A stretch of DNA of 64,000 nucleotides, taken from assembly GCA_018873245.2 (NCBI GenBank), contig JAEMBT020000002.1:6670001-6734000 (forward strand), given 5' to 3'. Position numbers and translations under genes: made by a program. The stretch comes from Archegozetes longisetosus (taxonomy: Eukaryota; Arthropoda; Arachnida; Sarcoptiformes; Trhypochthoniidae). This document shows positions 1 through 12,027 of the stretch, piece by piece. Every line of letters begins with the position of its first letter. Position 1 is the stretch's first letter. The notes beneath the pieces were generated by a model. The model was not told the origin of the DNA. It saw only the letters and a list, made by a program, of their open reading frames with translations, and searched no databases.

Positions 1-2647
1 AAAAGATATCTCATCTCATATGAAATCGCTTTTCAATGAACTATTAGGTAATGAACATAAAATGAACAAGAAATTCAGTTCTATACACAACCTAATGATT
101 GTGTAGCTTAAATGTTTAAACCAGTATTTAGGATTGCTTAATAAATTGATTGTAGAAGTCACAAGTAAATTAACTGGCTCAAGTTTCAAATTGATAAGTT
201 AGATGATTAATTAAGATTTATCTTTAAATTGGAGTTTTGAGCAATATATTTTTATTTTTAGATAAATCACAAAATCCTGATGTGCTTTGACAATTATGTC
301 ACAATCCAGTTATGAATTGATTATTTATTGATAGCTTAAGTAACAACCAGAGCAGAGATTCCTCGATCATTTCCAAATTTTCCATTTTTTGCAATTCCCG
401 AAAAGCCCGGTCACCACTAAAAAGTCTATCTAACAAGAAATCCTCAACTTTTCAGGAATGACCAAAAGTGGCAAATTTAGAAATATTGATTGGGCTTAAA
501 AAGATTGGGTCGTAAAAATGAATTAACAGTCTAGGTTAAAAGTTTGAAAATTGTCAACTATAGCAAGAAGCTTGTATTGCTAGAAACCTAAAGGTTTGTT
601 CGACAATCCACTAGAAATCTAAGACTATTTTTGAAGGCAATTGGTTCAATTTGTCAATTTATATTAGTAAACTTTAGGGCGAAACTTGATTTTCAGATTT
701 CTAAATGGAATAAATAGAATTCAGCGTATTGTGAGAACTAATCTATACATTTTGGAATACCGGACAATCTGAACTCTGCTAATATTAATAAGAAAAGTTT
801 GATAACAGTAATAAGTTTAATCTGGTATAAACCGCAAAAAAGTGCTACGTTAATCGTTGAATAGAATCCAAAGATTAAAGTTTTCCATAAGCAAACAGAT
901 ACGTAATTTGAAAAATGTTTACAAAATTTTCATATGACAAAGTTATCACTGAAAGACAATAAATAATTAATAACTAATTGACCTATTGGTTCATTGCAAC
1001 CATTCCCAACAAGTTTGACTAATTTAAGTTTCATTTAAACATTGAATCATTTATGAATAATTGGGTCATTCCATAATACATTTCAGTTTAGCTGACTATT
1101 TCTTACTCTAACAATAAAGCTTATACTTTTATTTTAGTTAACGTCATTTTTACAACTTTCATATAGTCTTTCATATTAACTTTTCATTTAAATCGTCTCA
1201 ATAAGTTCTGATCCTGAGCTTGTCGATCACTATAACTGATAGTCTTTACCTAATGCTAAATGTTTATTACAAATAGTTGAGGCCGAAAGCGAAACCACTT
1301 TTTAATAAAATGTAGAATAAATTTATGAAATTGCATTAAAAAAGTAATTACCAAAGTCTCTACTTTTCGTAACGTTAATGGCTCATTGAGAATTGCTAGA
1401 GAGTTATGAAATGAGTGCCGGATCATTTCATAACAAAAATGAACTGAAATAAAAGTTTCAAAATGATGTTGGATTCTCTATGTACTCGAACACTTCTTGT
1501 CGCGCAACCACTATTTTTACGTCCTATAAAATCATTCTAAAGTATTTTAGGCTCATTTCACCAAGATTAACTTTTCGTCTGATCCTCTTAAATTAGTCGA
1601 GTTTCTAGCTTTCTCTAAATTCTCAAAGCCATCGTTGACTAACATTTACTATTGGTATTGGTTGACAAATTGCTGTTATGGCGCAATTGAAGGTTTAGAG
1701 CAATTTTGGCGTTAATGAAACAGTTCAATGTAGACTTGATATTGCTTAACTTTTAATTGATTTAAGTTAAGCATCAATAATTTGCAAGAAGTGAATGAAA
1801 AAAGGTTCGTTTAGACTTAGTTTGAAGTAGTGCTAAAACGTTTAATAATTGTAACCTATTTAGACCTATACGTGAAAAGTTACACATTTAAGTAATAGTG
1901 CATGCAATTGATTACATATTCTACCAAATTGATTTCTTAATTATTCGCTTAATTTATTTAATTTTCTAATTCACTTAATCTTGTAATGCTTTACAACATA
2001 ATCCAAACTGATTTTGTTAAGATTATGTCACTAAATGTTTTCTTATGGTAACAAATCAATTTTGAAGTACTATTATTTATAAGACATTTCAAAAGTCAAT
2101 TGTCTGGTTCATATGAAAACGAAACAAATACTAGTAGTTTCAAATGTTATTCAGATGTTCAGTGTTTCAAATGAAGCTAATTTTACAAGTCGAGCCTAAT
2201 ACTCAATCGTCTTGTTAACGTGTTGGTATAAATGATTTCAATTTACCTAAAGTTGGCTCAAACTTTCCCAAATAGATGGTATGTATTCATATTATATTGA
2301 CTTTTCATCTGAAAGATCAAATCACAATCAAGTGAAAGTATCGTATGCTGGATGACATCTTTTCATAAATACAAATTATTCTCTTTTGTTGACTGCGGAA
2401 AAATCTATATAAAATTTGATTTGCTCAGTGCTGACAAGCACAATTTTTCCTCTTATTATAGTCTAAATCTTGTTACGAAACAACCATAAAAACTTTCTTC
2501 AGAGACAATACCAAGTGCCAATGATCTTGGTGATCAAAATAAGCTTCACGTTTTGCTCATTGTTCAAAAGGAGCTTAAATACAATATCAGATTTTTGTCA
2601 TTTACTGCTAATTCATTGTGTTCTTTCTGCCTACCGTTTTAAATTGT

Positions 2648-2709
2648 TGGGTCAATGCTATAAAATTATGTTATTTAGTTTAGGAATAACACTCTATAGC
2701 ATTGACCCA
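2648..2709. repeat. Perfect 15-bp inverted repeat (hairpin)
   Basis: The arms are TGGGTCAATGCTATA at 2648-2662 and its exact reverse complement at 2695-2709, separated by 32 bases. It lies inside an open frame that I do not believe is a gene. It could be the core of a decayed foldback element or a chance structure. Confidence 0.6.
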
Positions 2710-3335
2710 TTAAATGTTAATAACTCTCATGAAATTTTAGTCTCTGAAAACTTCATTTCTTTTGTCTTCTCTTCAAAACAAATTAGTCGCGCAAAAAGTG
2801 ACCACAGTTTGAAACATGATTTTTCGAAGCTATGGGCAAATTATACTTTTAAATACGTTCGATTGATGAGCAAGATTTTTGCATATTTTAGTGTCAATCA
2901 CGTGCAGACAATACCTAAGTTTAATTAACAACATGGAGTTTCGATTACTTTAGTAATTTTCAATTTATTCAAATCTAATAATGTTTTGTTCAACATTTTC
3001 TTTCAATGTCAATGTCAAATATATAAACTTCACAATTAGTTTGTTTTTTGAAATTTTCATTAGTCACCAGCCAATTAAATTACTTAATATAATACAATCT
3101 ATGATTTAATAATAACAATATTTTTCTTGATTAAATCTAGTTTTTTTAATGAATTTTTTAGTTTAGATTTATAAGTTTAGGGTAAATGAGTTGTTCTTTG
3201 AAGTGGTCTGTGGTCTGAATGGTTATCTAATCAGTGAAACATCTGTTTCTTGTAGTATAATATTCTGATAAAACATTTTTTCAATGAAATACAGTTTATA
3301 AGTAATGCCTGTTAATTGAACGTCAATTAGAAATA

Positions 3336-3474
3336 CAGCTAAACCTCTGTATCTTGAACACGCAGTTAAAGCCTTTTTATAAAGGCATAAATAAATTCAT
3401 AAGAAACTAAGGCTTATTTTTAATCTTTTTTAAAAAGGACTTAACTACATGTTCAAGATGGAGAGGTTTAGCTG
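3336..3474. mobile_element. Small foldback MITE with TA target duplication (Tc1/mariner-like)
   Basis: The 139-bp element begins CAGCTAAACCTCTGTATC and ends with the near-perfect reverse complement (GAGAGGTTTAGCTG). TA dinucleotides flank it at 3334-3335 and 3475-3476. The two arms continue to pair, with mismatches, almost to the centre. TA duplication plus terminal inverted repeats fits a non-autonomous derivative of the Tc1/mariner superfamily. It has no coding capacity. Confidence 0.75.
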
Positions 3475-4543
3475 TATTATGTTATCGATATATTTAAGGA
3501 AAATTACAATTAATGCAATCAGGGACCAGGGTCCCATTCTATAAGGATCTTAAGCATCCAGTTTTCGCAATCTCTAATTTTCACTTCTCAAATGCATCGC
3601 TTTTAAGAGACAATATTTTCCTCAAATTCTAATTTTCCCGCACTCTCCCCAAAAAGAACATTCTCTTTGTTTTCTACCTTTGAACTTTTCGACTAAAACG
3701 TTTGAGTAGAGTCCTATTTTCTAACATATGTTAAATTACCTTTCCGTTAAGTCAGAAATTCATCTATCAAAGCACTCGGAATTCTGTAATTTGAGGAAAT
3801 TCAATAAAGTCTCCAAGATTTCAAAATGTACTGAGCTTCAGGGGTGAAATTTTTGAATTTTTCTGGAGAGGGGTAGAACCCTATCTGGGCCCAGCCCTCG
3901 CGCACTTACAAGTGCAATATATTACAGACGTGTTTACTTAGGCATCGTAATGTGTTATACATTATGAAAAGTATGTATTAATTGAGAAATGCTGATACCT
4001 AATAATTGATTCATACAAATTGACAGTCGCTATAGATTTTAACCGAAGCTAAACGATCATCTCATTCAGTAGCTTTAGTTTTTAATGCAACCTCTCGCAT
4101 GCCTTCAACTATGAGGCATACCATAGAACATGTAAACATATTTATTTCACTGTTCATTGATGGTTCTACTTTTAAAATGTTTTTTCATCTAAACTAAATC
4201 TAATTTGATAGAAAATCTAAAGCTCACCAAAAGACTCATTAAAAAGTTGAAAATAAAAACAAAAAAGTTATGAGAAGAGAACAATTATTTTAGTTAGAAC
4301 TAATTACGGTGTTGAGAACATTATGAGAAATACTCTGTATTCTAATTTCAGATTTTTATCCATTTCAAAACGTTAACTGACTTTATGAAGTCAACAAACA
4401 ACCAATATTTCAATATCAATATGTTTGTCAATGTTAATGTCATTAGCATTTAATAAGTTCTGTAATGTCTCGCGTTGTATAATGCATATTAAATTATGAG
4501 AACTGCGTAACTTGTTAAACTTTAATCAAATCATCCTTATCAG

Positions 4544-5149
4544 TAGAGATGTGCAGCGACGGCTATAATACAAGCAAATTTCAGCGGTTATTAGGGAATA
4601 AAAATTAACTCAATTCAGGAATAATTCGGGAATCAAATTTAATGTAAAATTCGGCGTTCAGTAGGCAATGCAAGCTTGAATGTCACGTTTACACTTCACT
4701 TGTTGTCACTTCATTTGAACTTTCGTTTAATTCAGAACAAAAATACAGCTTTTGTTTAAATTCATTGGTAAATATGAGTCAAAGATAACTAGTCTCTTGG
4801 GTATAACAATTAATCTAATCAACTGCATATTATACTTTAAATAAGTACTCAAGTTTACAGGTTCTGCTTGTACGTGAAATTACAAAATTTTAAAATTTCG
4901 ATAAGTTTAAAAGTGCGGACTATAGTCGAAAAATTTGTTAATTTTACAAAATTAAGGGTAATATTTGGTAATTTCGGGAAGAAAGTAGTATTTTCGGAAA
5001 TTCGGTATGAAATAGTCAGATTCGGGGAGAACGGGAAAATAGTTTGCGTTAATTATGCTTGGTTAATATTAAATTGTGTCTATGGTAACGTTTAAAGGCA
5101 TTCGGACTAATCTAAAATTTTCGGCAAAAACCTCCTCTGCACATCCCTA
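4544..5149. mobile_element. Non-autonomous hAT-type element, 8-bp TSD
   Basis: The 606-bp element has terminal inverted repeats TAGAGATGTGCAG at the left and the reverse complement of TAGGGATGTGCAGAG at the right. A perfect 8-bp direct repeat CTTATCAG flanks it at 4536-4543 and 5150-5157. An 8-bp target duplication with a short TIR containing GGATGTGCA-like sequence is typical of hAT transposons. The interior is AT-rich with no transposase; an open frame at 4868-5095 looks spurious. Confidence 0.85.
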
Positions 5150-6734
5150 CTTATCAGACTTCTCATTATAAACCCGTGTAGTAGTTAAGCATAGCTTCAA
5201 AGCTGCAAGTAAATTCTATTTTATTCAATCATTTTGGTTTCATTATGATCGACTTCTTATTCTTTAAGAGCTTTCAATTGAAGAGTTAAGGAACAACCTT
5301 CTTTATTCAATTGATAAATTAAAAAATAAGTAATTTATTTCAGCCAAAAACAAGTTTATGGTAATAAACTTTCTGAAAGTTGTTCAAACGTTAAAATGAT
5401 CACAAATAGGTCTAAAGTTGAACTTAAATGCTAAGAAATTTGAGAAATTATAGGATTATAGATAGAATTGATCTATAAGAAAGCGTATTTGAGGCAGTTT
5501 GGCAATCAAGATCAAGTATATTTTATTATCTAAGTTTGCATCAAAAAAATTGACCTACTGAATGGTGTACAAAGCTTTTATAATAGATTTAAAGAGCATT
5601 AACCAAATTATTTTATGAGATAACGTACGCATTTATTATGCAATCTATAGTATGGAAGCAATGCAACTTATTTATTTGGAGACCATTACATGTTGAACAT
5701 ATTTATTCTGAATAAAAATTATTATGAGCTCAACTATCAAAAAACAGATACTTTATCGATTTGATACTAAGCAAAATGGTCATGTTTAAGACAACGACCC
5801 GAAATGAATAATTATATATGGAGTTTTTCTTCAACAAATAGTCATAATCTCGTATGTAAATTGAGATAAACGCCAAATACAAGATATTATAAGGGTATTT
5901 GTTCTCAACAAAGTAATATTAGATTATTAGCTAAATTTGAAAATGTGCTTTGTGTTTGATTGTCAGAAATAATTAGACCCATTAACTAAAATAACATGCA
6001 AATAAGTTCAAGCAATAATCGATAACATTTGACCTATCACTTCAGTTTGGGATAATCCGGTTTGTTGTATCTTTTGATGAGAATATGAACAAGTGCTCAA
6101 TTAATTCAGTTGCAAAATGAGAAAAATATACTTATAAATTGCTTATCTCCTGATACGTTATGCTGTTTTACTTATTTGTAAGTGTAAGAACACAAATACA
6201 ATGTTTGCCAAATGAGATGTTTTTGAGATTCAGCCCTCATTCCTACTTACTTGCAATACAGTTGACTCAGTTCCTACAAAGCACAACTAACACTTATCAA
6301 ATCTTCATTTATTCAGCCAACTATCAGACAAGTGGCAAACATTCTGATCAAGTCCTTGGATTTTTTCGGAAATATTGGGCTTTTTCTGAATATTCCCCAT
6401 AATTTCGATGATTTTAGGATATTTTTTGAGGATATTTAAGCATTTTCAGTCTTATCAAACTTAGTTTTAATCTAAAATTCCCTAGTAAGATAACCATATC
6501 GGAAGATTACAACATTAGCAGATATTGGTAACGGATTTCTCTATTCCCAATTGGTTCTTAAACTTACTTTTTCTTATCTTTTCTTTATCTCGTCATTTTT
6601 CTGATGGCTGAAAATTGTGAAGGCGGGCTAAAAAAAGTTTGACTGCTCTATAAATTCTGCATCAATAGATTGAGAAAATTATATTAAACTTTTGATTGTT
6701 CGGAAACAAATAAAGTTATCAAAATTATGCTATC

Positions 6735-9700
6735 ATGAGACTTGAAGCTCAAAATCCTAATATAGCCACGGATGAAGAGTTAACTTCATTGACGTCCGGC
6801 ATATCAAGTCCTGGTCCATCAGTCGGACCACTTCAGAATAATGTTAAGAATATTAACATTATTCCAAATGTTGTTCAAAACGATACGACAAGTTCGAGCT
6901 CGACTTCTGGTCAATATCTACACCATGGACCAGTTAAGATGCCTATTAAGTTGACAAATATCACAACTTCTCATCAAACTCAAGATACTTTACACCATCG
7001 TTCAAAGGTAGTCACTTTCAATCGACGCTACTTATGAACTCATTTTATATGCTCCTCTTATCTTAAATTATTAAATCAATCAAAAATAGCCGATCGCTTG
7101 TACCTATCATGCATGTTTTGGTTCTATGATGGCTGGGCAAACAAAACAGGCTGGCTCAATTTCAAGAAATAATGAAGAAGTTCTAGACCAAGCCGCAGAA
7201 TTTCTAGAACAATATTTCATTCATTTGAAAAAGTGAGTCAAAACTTTAAATCTACTATAAAAGCTATCATTCTTATGATTTTTTCTGTAAAATTCCGTTC
7301 GGATTAATTTATGAAACTGATAATATATCCACTATTTGACCAGAATGTTTCTTTTGTAAACAAATTTGTTAATCTTCGAGCAACAAAGAAAACTTATTTT
7401 TCTATAAAGCTAAGACTATTAAATGAATAATACTGAGCTTAGACTAGGTTTAGTGATGGGGACGGGTACCTGTCTACTCAGGTATATACCCACTAATCAT
7501 GATACCCAGGTCCAATTTCTAAGAACTGGGTACCCGAAAATTATTTGTCTGGTTATTTTATACTTGTATTTGAAATGAAAGGGTGTGAAAACTTGCTAGG
7601 GATTATTGAGAGTTGAAAGTGTTTTGTGTAGAGCAAGCTGTTTACTTTTCCGTTATCCTAGTCGTTTAAAGCCAAGTTTAATGAATGTAATAATTCTCTT
7701 TATAAAAACAGAATATCTTAATAAACTTAGTCTTTATAAGCATGGTTTTAATAGAATATATATCGATTTCCAAGGTACCTGCCCGATTCCCAAAAAGGGT
7801 ATTCGATTCCTGAAATATCTAGCTCTAGTTAGGTTAGGATTAGATTAGATTTGAATAAATTAGGTTAGGTTAGATTATTTAATACTAACTGTTAAATGAA
7901 TTTTTCAAAATTAAAGACCAAGTTCAGATGGTTTGGCACAGCGTCTCGCCGAAATCGCAACTGAAATCGAGCGAACGGGCACTTATACTCTAACAACAGA
8001 GGAACTACATTTCGGAGCCAAGACTGCGTGGCGTAATGCCGCACGTTGCATCGGACGAATACAATGGAACAAATTGGAATTACAAGATGCTCGTCACGTC
8101 AAGACCACTAAAGATATGTTCGATGCCCTCATCAAACACATCGAGTTTGCCACTAATGGTGGAAATCTTAGGTGTCTATAACTTATACCGAAATTTGATA
8201 GGATATAAATGTATTTTACTAACTTGTTGCACAATATCTTTGTCATTTAGGTCAATGATAACAGTATTTCCCCAAAGAATACACGGTAGAGATGATTTCA
8301 GAGTTTGGAACTCACAGTTGATTGGCTTTGCTGGATATCTGCAACAGGACGGGTCCGTTATTGGAGATCCGGGAAGAGTTCAATTTACAAGAGTAAGTCT
8401 TTATTCGAAACTATAAGTATGTATAAAACTGTTTTGATCATATTGAGCAGTTAGTTTAGATCTCAAGCAATTTCAATCACGTAAATAACCTTATTTTCTA
8501 CATTCATCTAAAGGTGTGTCAAAGACTAGGCTGGAAAGGCAAAAACGGTCGATTTGATGTACTGCCAATCGTAATATCAGCTCCAGGAGAAGGCCCTAAG
8601 TTCTATGAAATACCTGAAGAACTTGTTTTAAGAGTCAAAATAGAACATCCAGAATATGAGTGGTTCGAAGAACTAGGGCTTCAGTGGTATGCATTGCCAG
8701 CTGTTTCAGAGATGATGTTGGATTGCGGCGGACTTCAGTTCACGGGCGCTCCATTTAATGGTTGGTATATGGGTACCGAGATTGGAGCCAGAGATCTCTG
8801 TGATCCTCAACGCTATAACATAACACAGGTCTATATTTTACATCTCACTCTTCATCTAATCAACCTAAACTAATTTAAAAATCTTACTATTTATTCAGGA
8901 TGTCGCTAGAAAGTTGGGTTTAGACGTTTCCAATCCAACCACTCTCTGGAAGGATAAGGTGCTCGTCGAAATGAATGTTGCTGTGCTTTATAGTTACCAA
9001 AAGTCTGGTGTCACTATTGTTGACCATCACACAGCATCTGATACTTTCATAAAACATATGCAGACAGAACAGCGACAACGCGGCGGATGTCCCGCAGATT
9101 GGGTTTGGATCGTTCCTCCAATAAGTGGAAGTTTAACATCTGTATTCCATCAAGAAATGCTCAACTACAATTTGAGGCCAAGCTTTGAATATCAGGTTAG
9201 TATATCATCATAATATATATATAACATAAACTTTAACTTAACTTTTATTCTACTATAGGACAAAGCGTGGAAATACCACAAATGGTCCAACTCTGAAATC
9301 AAGCTTAAATACAAGTTTGCTTCTGTTTCAAAGTAAGTCACCCAACAACCTAAACATATTTAAGTCTCCGAGCACTGATAAAAATTGATTGACAAACAGG
9401 GCTGCGCTTTGGTCTGCGATGCTTATGACTAAAGTCATGTCCAGACGAGTTAAGGCGACTATTCTGTATGCATCAGAGACAGGAAAATCTGAAACGTTCG
9501 CGCACAAACTCGGAAAATTGATGCACATATCATTCTTCATACAAGTCAAATGTATGGAAGACTATGATTTTGATAGTATAGCGAATGAATCCTTACTTCT
9601 GGTTGTGACGAGCACTTTCGGAAATGGTGAAGCACCTGATAATGGAAAGGTAGTTATTGAATGTTTCAAGTATAGAATTCTAATCATATTCAATGTGAAA

Positions 9701-12027
9701 TGAATTTATGTTCATCTGGAATAAATTCATATTTATCTGATATAAATTCTAGGAATTTTGGAAAAAGCTCTACAAAATGAGTCACAGAGACAATGAAAAG
9801 TTGAATGATCTGAAGTACGCCGTTTTTGCTCTCGGCTCAACACAATATCCCACATACTGCGCTTTTGGCAAAAACATAGATAAAGCTCTTGAAAGTCTTG
9901 GTGCTAGTCAATTATTACCAATTGGATTAGGAGACGAACTGAGAGGACAAGAACAAGCATTCCATTTATGGGCAAATGAGTGTTATAAAAATTGCTGTAA
10001 AACTTTCCAATTAAATGTAGATCAGAACGAACTCTCATTGACCAACTTTGAGGAAAATTCTTATGACCACAATAAAGTCAGAATCACTGAAGTATTTACT
10101 GAATCAGATGAACACCAGATTCAACATGAATTGGCGAGACTTCATCGCAAGAAAATACTTATGTGTAAAGTAATCACAAGAGTTCGACTACAACCGACAC
10201 AATCCGAAAGACAGACACTTCTGGTGCGCCTGAGGCCTTCAAACGCAATCTCTAAGAATATGTTTCATTATGAAGCTGGAGATCATTTGGGAGTATTTCC
10301 GCGCAATCCAAAAGAGATTGTCAATGCATTGTTGGGACATCTTAGAAGAAATGGATACAAAGACCCAGATTCAACCGTTCTCCAAGTTCAACATCTCGTT
10401 GATGGCAAATGGATACCCGATTCCAGACTTCCTTCGTGTACATTAAGAGTCGCTCTGACTAATTATCTGGATATAAGTACTCCCCCGAATCAACGATTTC
10501 TTCAGTACCTCGTAGATATGGCAAATGACAACTGGGATTCATATAGACTTACAAAGCTTTCAACTGTACTCAAAATACTTTTCATTTAAATCATATTCTC
10601 AATTACTAAATATTATTTTCATCCAATAGGATGTCGACGACTATGAGAAATGGCGTTCATATAGTTATCCCAATATGGCTGATGTTCTCAATGAGTTTCC
10701 CTCTGTGCACGTGGATCCAGAATTTTTGTTGACACAATTGCCACTACTTCAGCCACGTTACTACTCAATAAGTAGTTCGCGTAAAGTGACTCCTGACGAA
10801 CTTCATTTGACAATGGGTGTAGTCAGCTATAAAACACACGGTTTGTCCAACAGCTTCTAATGTATCTGAAAGTGATTAAAATTTCAAATTTATGTTAACA
10901 GATGGTTCGGGTCCAAACCGCTCTGGTGTTTGCACCAGTTATTTCGATAGATTTCCAGAGGAAGATATTCCTTGTTTCATGAGAAGTGCTCCAGCCTTTA
11001 GATTACCTGAGAATCCCAAAGTTCCTGTAATAATGATTGGAGCTGGAAGTGGAATCGCACCTTTCAGAAGCTTCTGGCAAGAAAGAGATGCACAAATGCA
11101 AAACGGAGAAACTTGCGGCAAAATGTTCATGTTTTTTGGATGTCGTGACTCTAAAGTTGACAATATATATGGTCCAGAACTTAGTTCCTTGCTGAGAAAA
11201 GGTGTTCTCCATGAACTTTTCCTCGCAATCTCAAGAGAAGCAGGTCGTAAAAAGGTAATATCACTTACAGTGAAACTTCTCTAGCTTTAATGCAAAGATA
11301 AGTGTTTTCTGACTTGCAGTCAAGTTTCTCTAACTTTAATATGTAGTTAAGTGGTTTCTAAGAAACAATATAAAAATTTCACAGAAAACATGGCTTAATT
11401 GTTATTGTTTCTAAAACCACTGAGCTACATGCTTATACAATATTGCTATTTAGTTGAAGTCTAACTAAATTTTCATGTTTCTAAACTAAATGTGATCAAC
11501 TACCGGAATATTGTGATACAGTATTTCGAATGTGAAAGTTTTGTGATTGTTAATGCTGTTCAAAACATATATTGCAGTCTATCTCGAAATGTTCTTCTAT
11601 ATGTAGTATTACTTCAGATTATATTGAAAAAGTCGTTCCAAGGCTTATGAAATGTTTGCGTTTATCTGCTTTTGGTCAATACGATGTAACACCTATTCGT
11701 AAAAGTTGTGTAAGCAATGGTTCATTGCATGTGTGATCGATTCTTAAAATACAGAGTCTTTGACTAACAAAAAACATTTTTAAATAGCGTTACGTTCAGG
11801 ACCAAGTTTTCAAGCAGAGAGCTTTACTTTATTGGTTAATAGAAAATGAAAACGCTCATATCTATGTCTGCGGTGATTCGCTAATGGCTGATGGAGTCAG
11901 AAAGTCGTTTGTTAATGTCTTTGAGAGTGAAGCTAAAATCAGTCAGACTCAAGCTCTTGAATTCTTCGATCAGTTGTTGAATGATGGCAGATATCATGAA
12001 GACGTGTTTGGTGTCATACATAAGTGA
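6735..12027 (+). CDS. NOS: Nitric oxide synthase (12 exons, 1119 aa)
   Basis: It makes NO and citrulline from L-arginine, O2 and NADPH. Exons: 6735-7007, 7090-7232, 7923-8171, 8251-8392, 8514-8828, 8899-9195, 9259-9332, 9400-9649, 9753-10565, 10630-10840, 10902-11254, 11788-12027; all phases agree. The oxygenase domain shows the zinc motif C95-x4-C100, haem ligand C181 (RNAARCIGR) and substrate glutamate E358 (GTEIG). A basic/hydrophobic calmodulin-binding stretch lies near residues 490-515, followed by the FMN domain ([11 protein letters not shown]), the FAD domain (RYYSISSSR) and the NADPH site ([19 protein letters not shown]). The FMN domain runs directly from the NGEAPDNG motif to KYAVFALGS without the roughly 45-residue autoinhibitory insert of constitutive NOS, and the protein ends five residues after DVF, so it has almost no C-terminal tail. 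The N-terminus (MRLEAQ) has no myristoylation glycine or PDZ domain. A GTGAGG donor overlapping the stop means an additional 3' exon cannot be excluded. Confidence 0.95.
7430..7890. repeat. Possible insertion within NOS intron 2
   Basis: NOS intron 2 (7233-7922) is longer than its neighbours. It holds GGGTACCTG/CAGGTATATACCC-type repeats and, near 7828-7876, several TTAGGTTAGG-like repeats unlike the rest of the locus. I cannot define element ends or a target duplication. Confidence 0.3.
11271..11438. repeat. Foldback repeat in NOS intron 11, related to one in MELK intron 2
   Basis: Two tandem copies of a CTCTAACTTTAATATG...AAGTGGTTTCTAA-like unit (about 11271-11310 and 11325-11370) are followed by the inverted partner ending near 11438 (GTTTCTAAAACCACTGAGC). 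The same signature recurs at 15743-15866, so this is a dispersed short inverted-repeat family. Confidence 0.55.

Larger units (their letters stand above)
1..6734. other. Gene-free AT-rich region upstream of NOS
   Basis: No exon with recognisable homology or a consistent chain of splice sites was found on either strand. Open frames here are short and of low complexity; the longest, 152 codons at 2470-2928 (+), resembles no family I know. The stretch holds a perfect hairpin (2648-2709), a TA-flanked inverted-repeat element (3336-3474) and a hAT-type element (4544-5149), listed separately. The NOS promoter presumably lies in its last part, but no convincing TATA box stands out. Confidence 0.6.

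Noticed and set aside
2470-2928. 152-codon open frame on the plus strand
   Set aside because: Hydrophobic/AT-driven composition, no recognised domain, no signal of splicing; probably a chance frame.
4868-5095. 75-codon frame inside the hAT-type element
   Set aside because: Too short for a hAT transposase and without its motifs; it is internal AT-rich sequence.
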